19,003 bases of DNA. Origin: UBA7396 sp964404065 (GTDB taxonomy: Bacteria; Patescibacteriota; Gracilibacteria; BD1-5; UBA6164). Positions 1-6,988 of this stretch are shown piece by piece; positions within the stretch are counted from its first letter, which is position 1; the number at the start of each line of letters is the position of its first letter. The notes below the pieces were generated by a model that was not told the DNA's origin, searched no databases, and was given only the letters and a program-made list of their open reading frames with translations. The stretch is from NCBI GenBank assembly GCA_964404065.1, contig CAYOIP010000021.1, forward strand, positions 1 to 19,003, written 5' to 3'. The position numbers and the translations under genes were made by a program.

Positions 1-184
1 TTGCTAGTCTATTTCCATCTCTAGCATTTAGTGTATATCCTTTAAAAGATACAAAAGCTATTGTAGCTAGAATTGCAAGAATAGTAATTACTATGATGAG
101 TTCGACTAAAGTAAAACCTGATTTTCTATTTTTGATAGAGATGTTTTGACAAAACATCTCTACGTTTTTATCCATTGTTTTCAT
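1..184 (-). CDS. Type IV pilin-like prepilin, N-terminal part (runs off window)
   Basis: Only the first 61 residues are visible. A positively charged leader ends at Gly23, followed by GFTLVELIIV (residues 23-32) and a hydrophobic helix to about residue 47. This is the class III prepilin signature: cleavage after Gly23, Phe24 becoming the methylated N-terminus and Glu28 the +5 glutamate. The family forms type IV pili or related pseudopili, processed by a PilD-type peptidase and assembled at the membrane; major pilin versus minor pilin or pseudopilin cannot be told without the C-terminus. Met1 at 184 gives a 23-residue leader; Met4 (175) and Met10 (157) are alternatives with shorter leaders. 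The gene is transcribed leftward, away from the AbrB gene, and its leader codons contain a 12-bp perfect inverted repeat. Confidence 0.85.
   Translation of the reverse strand, partial: MKTMDKNVEMFCQNISIKNRKSGFTLVELIIVITILAILATIAFVSFKGYTLNARDGNRLA
136..162. repeat. 12-bp perfect inverted repeat inside the prepilin leader codons
   Basis: Arms 136-147 and 151-162 are perfect reverse complements around a 3-base loop (GAC). The repeat lies wholly within codons 8-17 of the pilin leader peptide. No T-run follows on either strand, so it is not a typical terminator. In mRNA it would form a stable hairpin near the start of the pilin coding region and could mask Met10. Confidence 0.7.
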
Positions 185-247
185 AATAAAAAAGTAAAAA
201 AATAAAGTGACTTTATAATCACTTCATTTTGTTTTCCTTTTAAGCTC

Positions 248-264
248 TCCCTTTTGTAAAGGGA
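248..264. repeat. Small C/G-rich hairpin (TCCCTTT/AAAGGGA)
   Basis: Seven perfect base pairs (248-254 with 258-264) around a TGT loop, followed by a G-rich tract ending GGAGGGATT near 277. This is unusually G+C-rich for the window. Its shape resembles short palindromic repeats dispersed between genes in some genomes; whether it recurs elsewhere in this genome cannot be seen here. Confidence 0.5.
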
Positions 265-291
265 AGTTTGGAGGGATTTAGCAAACAAAAA

Positions 292-419
292 GGAGTAATT
301 ATCCTAAGTCGCCAAACTAACAATTCCTTATTCCACAACAAAGTGTAATAATGAAGAGGGATAATTACTCCACCTCATCACATTGTTGTGAATTGAAAAC
401 AAAAAATTGTTAATTTGGC
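292..419. other. Interlocking inverted repeats, pseudoknot-capable (candidate structured RNA)
   Basis: There are three arm pairs. B: 311-325 with 405-419, 14 of 15 paired. C, nested inside B: 334-345 with 379-390, 11 of 12 paired. A: 292-304 with 359-371, 13 of 13 paired; its 3' arm lies in the loop of C while its 5' arm lies outside B. If all form at once the fold is a pseudoknot between an upstream strand and the apical loop; otherwise A excludes B/C and the element could switch. The arms are symmetrical, so the strand is undetermined: on the + strand it is upstream of the AbrB gene, on the - strand in the leader region of the pilin gene. Function is unknown. Confidence 0.55.
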
Positions 420-442
420 ACATATATTTTACTTATATATAA

Positions 443-456
443 AAATTTGCAAATTT
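443..456. promoter_or_regulatory. 14-bp perfect palindrome upstream of the AbrB gene
   Basis: AAATTTGCAAATTT is a perfect palindrome, three bases before the candidate -35 of the AbrB gene. It could be an operator, since AbrB/MazE-type proteins often control their own promoters. In A/T-rich DNA a palindrome of this length may also be chance. Confidence 0.3.
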
Positions 457-458
457 AT

Positions 459-486
459 TTGATTTTATAAAAAAATAGTTTATATT
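459..486 (+). promoter_or_regulatory. Candidate sigma-70-type promoter for the AbrB gene
   Basis: TTGATT (459-464), a 16-base spacer and TATATT (481-486), about 40 bases before the ATG at 526. This resembles the -35/-10 pairs suggested for grpE and exonuclease III. A/T-rich DNA yields such matches by chance, so this is tentative. Confidence 0.4.
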
Positions 487-525
487 TGTATTACTTTTCC
501 TTACTTTTATAACTTTTAAGAAAAT

Positions 526-747
526 ATGAAAAAATGACCTTGTAAAATGAAACTTCACGGAACAACAACAGTTTGACCAAAATGACAAATCGTTATTCCA
601 AAGGAAGCTAGAGATAAATTAAATATTAAACCATGAGATAGTGTGACTATTATTACAAAAGATGATTTAGCTGTGGCCATAATAAAAAATGAAGATATTA
701 AAGAGCTTTTTGAATACGCAAAAAGTGAATGAATTATTTTAGAATAA
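526..747 (+). CDS. AbrB/SpoVT (MazE-like) family DNA-binding protein
   Basis: A 73-residue protein under code 25. Counted from the second in-frame start at 547 (66 residues), residues 5-21 read GTTTVGPKGQIVIPKEA, the hallmark of the swapped-hairpin AbrB/SpoVT DNA-binding fold, followed by R-x-K-L-N-I-K-P-G-D. Such proteins bind DNA as dimers, as transcription regulators or as antitoxins in MazEF/VapBC modules. No toxin gene lies next to it: the next gene, 59 bases on, is an efflux adaptor. A solitary regulator controlling itself or the efflux operon is therefore an inference. The 526 start adds MKKGPCK, including a cysteine; I prefer it because related small regulators often carry a short Cys-containing N-terminus, but 547 is equally possible. 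Gly10 and Gly30 of the short form are TGA codons. Confidence 0.85.
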
Positions 748-806
748 CTATTGATTTTATATCAAAAATAATTAAAATAACCTCTTTTATTTATTAAATT
801 TAAAAT

Positions 807-2804
807 ATGAAAAAAATTATTTCATTATTATTGCTTTCTACTTTATTACTTTCATCTTGTTGAAAATCAGAGTGAGAAGTGGTTGTAGAAACAAAATCAA
901 AATATGTTGAAACTATGACTTTAGAAAAAAAGCCTTTTATTGAAGATTTAAAATTAACTTGAAAAGTTTCATCATTTATGGAAACTTCTATTTCTCCATT
1001 ATCTTCTTGAGTTATAAAAACTATAAATGTTAAAGTTTGAGATAATGTAAAAGCTTGAGATATACTTGCAACTATTGATACTCAGTCAAATTTAACAAAT
1101 GTGAATTTAAATAATGCGCAAAATGTTTATAATAATACACTAAATATTTATTCTTCTACAAAAGAATCTTTATCAAAGACTCTAGAATCAGCAAAACTTC
1201 AATATGAAAATTCTTTAAATACAAGAGATAATACTTATATTACAACAGAAAAACAATTGAAGCTAGCAGAAAGTCAATTGGAATCTATAAAAACTCAAAA
1301 AGATAATACTTCAAAAACTAGTTCAACAAGTGTCGATTTAGCTCAAAAAAGTTTAGAATCAGCAAAACTTAATTTAGAAAATTTTAATAAAAATTATAAT
1401 GAAACTTTTAAAAGTTTAGATATAAAAAGAAATTCTATAATAAGCAATATAAGAGTTTCTATGGATTCATCACTAGCAACTTTTGATACATCACTAAATT
1501 TAATTGATACAATTTTATGAATAACGGATTTAAATAAATATCTAAATGATAGTTATGAAATGTATTTATCAGCAAAAAATACATCTTTAAAAACTGATAC
1601 AGAAACCTTATTTAAAACTGTTAATAATAATTATTTAACTTTAAAAGATAATTATAATCACAATTTATCTGATGAAGAAATGTTAAAATATTATTCAGAT
1701 GTAATTTCACTTAATAATAAACTTGTTTCTCTTTTTGATAAAATGGTTTGAGTTTTAGATAATTCTATAACTTCATCAAGTTTTTCTGATTCTACTTTAT
1801 CTTGATATAAAACTTCAATTAAAACTTATCAATGACAGGTTATTTCTTTGAAATCAACCTTAACTTCTTTAAATAATTCTTTAATTGATATTGATAATAG
1901 TATTTCATCTACAAAAGTTAGTCTTTGAACTCAAAAAGCTACTTTAGAACAAGCTATAATTATTGCGCAAGCAACTTTAAATAATACAAAAAATTCTACA
2001 AATACATCTGTTGATAGTCTTTCTTCATCAGAAAATACAACAAAAATACAACTTGAATCAACAATTGCTAGTATAAAATCTAGCCGTGATAGTGTAGATA
2101 ATGCTGTAAAAGTAGCAGCATCACAATATGAGTCAGCAAAAGCAAGTTATAATTCTTCACTTGCTTCAGTGAAATCTCAGCTTGATAATGCATCTTGAAA
2201 TAAAAATTCGTTATTAGAACAACTTGATAATTCTATTATAAAAGCACCTTTTGATTGAGTAATTACTGCTAAAAATATAGAGGTTGGGACTACAGTTTCT
2301 TCTTGAGTAAAAGTATTTTCTATCTCAAATTCTGCAAATAAAATTATAAAAATGGATGTAACTTCTGATAATATAAAATATCTTCAATTATGAAAAGAAG
2401 TAAATATTGAAAAAAATTGAATTACTTCAACATGATCTATAACTTTACTTTGAGCACAAGCTGATGATATAACAAAAATGTTTAAAGTTGAAATAACTTT
2501 TAGTAATGATGAATTAGATAAAGCTTTAGTTTTATGAGATTTTGTCGATGTTTATATTGCAAAAAACTTGTGAGAAGAAAAATTCATAATAGTACCTTTT
2601 TCATCTTTGATAGTTTGATCAAATGATACATATAGTGTTTATGTAGTTTGAGAAGGGAATCAAGTTGTAGAAAAAAAAGTTACAATTTGATCAAGTAATA
2701 GTTCTGAAATAATAATTTTAAGCGGATTAAAAGAAGGTGAAAAAGTTATCACTTCTTGAGCTTTAAATGTTTCTGTTTGAGATAAAGTAGAAGAAAATAA
2801 ATAA
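807..2804 (+). CDS. RND/HlyD-type membrane fusion (periplasmic adaptor) lipoprotein with very long coiled coil
   Basis: A 665-residue efflux adaptor. Residues 1-18 form a lipoprotein signal peptide with lipobox LSSC (Cys18). Residues about 65-95 are the first half of a biotinyl-lipoyl domain (motif VKVGDNVKAGDILATID). Roughly residues 95-470 are Ser/Thr/Asn/Lys-rich and strongly alpha-helical, reading as a coiled-coil hairpin. At about residue 475 the second lipoyl half returns (IIKAPFDGVITAKNIEVG), followed by beta-barrel and membrane-proximal domains to the end. Adaptors of this family link an inner-membrane pump to an exit duct, and they are usually 350-450 residues long, so the extra length is all helix. 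The RND pump starts 31 bases downstream, so the two form an operon. No TolC-like gene is visible. TGA encodes Gly at many positions, which is why the frame looks broken under the standard code. Confidence 0.88.
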
Positions 2805-2835
2805 TTTATCATTCCTAATTCTTAATTTTAAACTT

Positions 2836-5800
2836 ATGTCAAAACATAATGAATCAATATATTTAGAAAAGCTTGAATTTGATGAAAAATTAAATAATAG
2901 TTGGATGTCATTTTTTATAGATAGAACTAGATTTACTTGGCTTGTAATAATTGTTATTTTTATTGCGTGATTTTTATGACTTAAATCACTACCTTTAGAA
3001 TCATCTCCAGAAGTTGATATTGGAATGGCATATATTTCAACAACTTTTCCTGGAGCTAGTCCTGAAACTATGGAAGATTTGGTTACAAAGAAAATAGAAA
3101 AACAAATTTCAAAAGTAAAATGAATTGACACTATTTCATCAACAAGTATGAATTCTATGTCAATTATAACTGTTCAATTTTTATCAAATGTAAATAAACA
3201 AACAGCTATGTCTGACTTAAAAGATAAAGTTGATTTTGTAAAGTCAGAACTTCCAGATGATGCAAATGAACCAGTTGTAAAAGAAATTTCCTTAGATGAT
3301 TCTCCAATTTGGACATTTTCAATTTCTTGAGATTATGATTGATTCGAGCTTTATAATTATGCAAAAGAAATTAAAAATGAACTTGAAAAAAATCCACTAG
3401 TTTCTGAAGTAAATATTGCTTGATGACTAGAAAAAGAATTTTGAGTTTTTATTGATCCAAAAAAACTTGAAGAATATAATTTATCTTTAACTCAAGTTAA
3501 TCAAGCTATTTCAAATGCAAATATGACTTTGCCAATTTGAGATATAAATGTTTGATCATATAAACACTCTATAAATGTTGATTCAAGATTTTATAATATA
3601 GAAAAATTAAAAAATGTAGTTGTTACAAAACTTTGAGATACTTGAATAGTTTATCTTAAAGATATTGCAGATATAAAAGAGTCTCCAAAAAAAATTTCAA
3701 GTATTTCTAGATTATCAGTTTCTTGAAAAGAACCATTAAATGCAGTAACTTTGTCAGTTGTAAAAAAACAATGATGATCAATAGTTAATTTAGTTTCTGA
3801 AGGGGAAATTTCACTTGAAGATTTAAAAGAAAAATGAATTTTACCAAAAGATTTACATATAAAAACCATTTTAGATTTAGCTGAAAGAATAAAACTTGAC
3901 TTAGAGCATTTAGTTAGAGATGGTATTTTGACTGTTTTGCTTGTTTTTTTTACACTACTTTTAATACTTTGAGCAAAAGAAGCACTTGTAGCTTGAACTG
4001 CTGTTCCTTTGGTTTTTCTTATTACTTTTGCAGTTATGGCAATGTTTGGTCAAACATTAAATTTCTTATCAATGTTTGCATTAATCTTATCACTTTGACT
4101 TTTAGTTGATGATGCAATAGTAATTATTTCTGCTATAAATCAGTATAAAAATACTTGAAAATTTACATCAAGAGAAGCAGCACTTTTGGTAATGAGAGAT
4201 TATAAAAAAGTTTTAACTACAACGACTTTGACTGTAGTTTGGATATTTTCATCAATGCTTTTTATGAGTTGAATTATGTGAAAATATATTTTCTCAATTC
4301 CTTTTGTTATAACTATTACTTTACTTGCTTCTTTAGTAGTTGCATTAACTCTAAATCCAGCACTTGCAGTTATACTTTCTTGAAGAGATTCAAAAGTTGA
4401 TTTAAAAAAACATGACAACTTAATTTGATTTAAAAAAATTTGGAAAAAAGCTTTAGATAATTGATTTATTTCTATTCATACTTTAGAAACTAAATATTGA
4501 AAAGCTATTGAATATCTTGTTTCTCAAACAAAAAGAGTTAAAAGATTTTTATTATTTGTTTTTATTTTATTTATTTCATCTTTATTACTTCCAATTACTT
4601 GAATATTAAAAAGTGATTTTTTCCCAAAATGAGATGCAGATAATTTTTCTATAAATGTTGAACTTGAACCTTGAACAAAACTTGATGTTACTTCTGAATT
4701 TGTAAAAAATATTGAAAATACTTTATTAAAAGAAAAAGAAATTGATAGTTTTTCTACTTCAGTTTGAAATTTATCTAGTTCTGATGGATGATCAACTTCC
4801 GCTGAAAATTATGCAACTATAAATGTAAATCTTATAAAAGAAGAATATTGAAGAAAAGAAAGTTCTATGAGTATATCTGATAGACTTAGAAAAGATTTTT
4901 CTAATTTAAAACAAGCAACTATAACTGTAGTTGAAGAAGCATGATGACCCCCAACTTGATGAGATTTTGAGCTGAAAATTGCATGAGATGATTTTGTTGT
5001 TTTAGATAAAATTGCAAAAGATGTTAAAAATACGCTATCTTCAATTCCTTGAGCAATTGATATAACTTCATCTAGAAAACCACTTCCTTTTGAATTTAAT
5101 ATTTCTTTAGATAATTCTAAATTAGCACTTTATGATATATCTATTCCTCAAGTTGCGATGTTTTTGAGAAATGTAATTGACTGAAATGATAGTTCAAAAA
5201 TTTATATTTGAGATGATGAAATAAAAATAAAAACTATGTATGAAAAAACTTCAGTTGATACATTTGATAAAATAAAAGATTTAAAATTAAAAAATAATAA
5301 ATGAATTGATGTTGCATTAAGAGATATAATGAAACAAGATTTTAAACCAACTGTATTTTCAATTACTAGAGAAGATCAACAAAGAGTTGTAACTATTTCT
5401 GCAACAGCTAGTAATATGACAAATTGAGCTGAAATTAAAAGACTTTTTGATGAAAAAATGAAAAATTATAAACTTCCAAGCTGATATAAATTTTTGACTT
5501 GATGAGCTAATGAAGAAAATGAAAAATCAGTTCAAAGTTTGCTTGTCGCAATGATGTTTTGAATGATGTTTATAGTTGCTACACTTGTATTACTTTACAA
5601 TTCTTATAGACAAGCAGTTTTAGTAATGGTTACAATACCACTTTCTTTGATTTGAGTTTTTTATTGATTAACTTTATTTTTACAACCATTATCGTTTCCT
5701 GGGCTTATTTGACTTGTTGCTTTATTTTGAATCGTTGTTAGAAATTGAATTATTCTTTTTGATAAAATAAATCAAAATTTAGAAGAAAAGATTCCATTTA

Positions 5801-6021
5801 AGGAAGCAATAGTTGATGCTTGAATGAGTAGGTTAGAACCTGTGTTTTTAACATCTGTTTGTACGGTTTTGGGTATGATACCACTTACTTTATCAAATCC
5901 TACATGGACTTCACTTTGACTTTCTATAATTTTTTGACTTTCAACTTCAACCATATTTACACTTTTGGTTTTACCAAGTTTGTATTATCTAGTTTTTAGA
6001 AAAAAATATTGAGTTGAATAA
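2836..6021 (+). CDS. RND family efflux transporter (AcrB/MexB/CzcA-like inner-membrane pump)
   Basis: 1061 residues, the usual RND length. TM1 lies at about residues 32-50, then a large extracytoplasmic porter loop, TM2-6 from about residue 357, TM7 near 545, a second porter loop, and TM8-12 up to the C-terminus. TM4 carries LLVDDAIVI with the proton-relay pair Asp425-Asp426. The TM10 segment reads GIVVRNGIILFD, placing Arg969 where AcrB has the relay lysine. The porter loop includes TTFPGASPETMEDLVTKKIE (the FPGA-S-PE-E motif seen after TM1 in the HAE family). These pumps trade protons for export of drugs, metals or lipids; the substrate cannot be deduced. It is co-transcribed with the adaptor gene upstream and probably with the CxxC protein gene 43 bases downstream. 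Dozens of in-frame TGA codons encode Gly. Confidence 0.95.
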
Positions 6022-6064
6022 AATTTTAAGTAAATTAATAAAAATATTTTTTTAATTTTATTTT

Positions 6065-6661
6065 ATGAAATCAAAAATAGAGTCATTACTAAAAGATATA
6101 AGGCAAAAAAAAGAAGAGTTATTTTTAGAATACTCAAAACTTAAACAAAAGTATTGATATGTAATTGAACAGGGGAGAGTTAGATTTGAAGAAGAAATGA
6201 GAAAAAGAAATAAAATTTATAAAATTTCCATTTTTGAATCAATATTTTCAGCACAAGTTAGGGAAATTTTATCAATGCCATTTATTTATGTTATGATTAT
6301 TCCAGCAATAATCTTGGATATATTTCTTTTTGTCTATCAACAAACAGCATTAAGACTTTATAAAATTCCACTTGTAAAAAGAAATGATTATATAGTATTT
6401 GACAGAAAACAATTGGATTATTTAAATATTATTCAAAAAATAAATTGTTTATATTGTTCTTATGTAAATTGACTTTTTTCTTACGCTGTTGAAATAGCTT
6501 GAAGAACAGAAAAATATTGGTGTCCTATAAAAGCTGCAAACAAGAAAAAATGAGGTCATGATTGGGAAGAATATTTTGCTGATTATTGAGATCCTGAAAA
6601 TTTTTTCAAAGTTATGAGGAATTTAAAAGATTTTAAAGAAATAGAAAATAAAAAAGATTAA
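6065..6661 (+). CDS. Conserved membrane-anchored CxxC protein of unknown function
   Basis: 198 residues. An N-terminal charged helix, probably coiled coil (residues 1-50), leads to one strongly hydrophobic segment (about 72-95). A cytoplasmic-type tail then has C128-x2-C131 (NCLYCSYVNGLFSYAVEIAG), RTEKYWCPIKAA with Cys153, and a HDWEEYFADYGD stretch. I recall unnamed bacterial proteins with the same YC-Y-NG, EIA-RTE-YWCPIK and YGD pattern, but no established function. The three cysteines plus histidine could bind a metal or act as a redox centre; this is inference. It follows the RND gene by 43 bases on the same strand and precedes a terminator, so it is likely the last gene of the efflux operon. 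Confidence 0.8.
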
Positions 6662-6699
6662 AAATTTGATTTTTATTATTATTTTTATAAAATTCAGAA

Positions 6700-6724
6700 G
6701 CATTTTTTTAAAATGCATTTTTTC
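6700..6724 (+). terminator. Rho-independent terminator after the efflux operon
   Basis: A 7-bp stem (6700-6706 with 6710-6716) with a 3-base loop is followed by a T-run at 6718-6723. The stem is A/T-rich apart from its GC base, so it may be weak. A second hairpin without a T-run (6726-6733 with 6739-6746) follows at once and may reinforce it. Confidence 0.5.
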
Positions 6725-6766
6725 ATAATAAAGTTTTTCTTTATTAGAAAGGCTTAAAAAAATAAA

Positions 6767-6793
6767 GGGAAAGTGGCTGAGTACCACTTTCTT
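6767..6793 (+). other. Hairpin abutting the 5' end of the tRNA
   Basis: Arms 6769-6776 and 6784-6791 form eight perfect pairs around a 7-base loop (CTGAGTA). Two G-T wobbles extend the stem to 6767-6793, so the helix ends exactly at the base before the tRNA. In a precursor RNA it would sit at the RNase P cleavage site. It could be a processing aid; it is too short to be a tRNA itself. Confidence 0.45.
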
Positions 6794-6869
6794 GGATTTG
6801 TAGCTCAGTTGGTAGAGCAGCGCCCTCTTAAGGCGAAGGTCGTGGGATCGTGACCCACCAAGTCCACCA
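6794..6869 (+). tRNA. tRNA-Lys (anticodon CUU), CCA encoded
   Basis: The 76-base cloverleaf has an acceptor stem of seven pairs (one G-T), a D-arm GCTC/GAGC with AGTTGGTA loop, anticodon CTT at 6827-6829 preceded by T33, a perfect T-stem (GTGGG/CCCAC) and an encoded CCA. It reads AAG lysine codons. Two features are odd. The T-loop is ATCGTGA (6847-6853), so positions 54 and 58 are A and T instead of the near-universal T54 and A58, although T55 and C56 remain. The 27-43 pair of the anticodon stem is G-A. It is flanked by terminators on both sides and appears to be a single-gene transcript. Functional status is likely, but pseudogenisation cannot be excluded. Confidence 0.88.
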
Positions 6870-6885
6870 TTTTTTGTTTTTTACT

Positions 6886-6912
6886 AAACTTAGATTTTCT
6901 CTAAGTTTTTTT
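6886..6912 (+). terminator. Rho-independent terminator after tRNA-Lys
   Basis: A 9-bp perfect stem (6886-6894 with 6900-6908) with a TTTTC loop runs directly into a T-run to 6912. It lies 16 bases after the tRNA CCA end. Confidence 0.75.
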
Positions 6913-6943
6913 ATTGCTTATTTTTTTGCAATAGAATAAAAAA

Positions 6944-6954
6944 TATGATATCAT
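6944..6954 (+). promoter_or_regulatory. Candidate -10 box overlapping a 10-bp palindrome
   Basis: TATGAT at 6944-6949 could be the -10 element of the membrane-protein gene starting at 6989. It overlaps the perfect palindrome ATGATATCAT (6945-6954). No -35 at normal spacing is clear, so this is weak. Confidence 0.25.
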
Positions 6955-6988
6955 TGAGTTAGAAAATTTAATTTTTGTTTTACATAGT

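Larger units (their letters stand above)
185..525. other. Non-coding region with several interlocking inverted repeats
   Basis: About 340 bases between the divergent pilin and AbrB genes with no supportable reading frame. The middle (about 240-390) is richer in G+C than its surroundings and is dense with inverted repeats: a small hairpin at 248-264, a 6-bp-arm repeat at 205-224, and the overlapping set at 292-419 described separately. Another 10-bp pair (227-236 with 395-404) encloses most of it, but is A/T-rich and weaker. The part from 420 to 525 is A/T-rich and holds a palindrome and a candidate promoter for the AbrB gene. I recognise no known riboswitch. Confidence 0.6.

Noticed and set aside
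185..525. A CRISPR array or IS end in the repeat-rich intergenic region.
   Set aside because: The repeats are inverted and interlocking, not direct repeats with spacers, and no transposase or target duplication is visible.
526..747. A toxin-antitoxin module (AbrB/MazE-like antitoxin).
   Set aside because: No toxin gene flanks it; the neighbours are an efflux adaptor and a non-coding region.
1101..1751. Two separate short + strand reading frames within 807-2804.
   Set aside because: They are pieces of the efflux-adaptor gene cut by TGA when read with the standard code; with TGA as Gly the frame is continuous.
2763..5954. Minus-strand reading frames opposite the adaptor and RND genes.
   Set aside because: They are antisense shadows without recognisable motifs, opposite well-supported coding sequence.
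6767..6793. A GTGGCTGAGT stretch resembling the D-arm of tRNA-Ser or tRNA-Leu.
   Set aside because: There are no acceptor, anticodon or T arms to go with it before the tRNA-Lys begins; it is only a hairpin.
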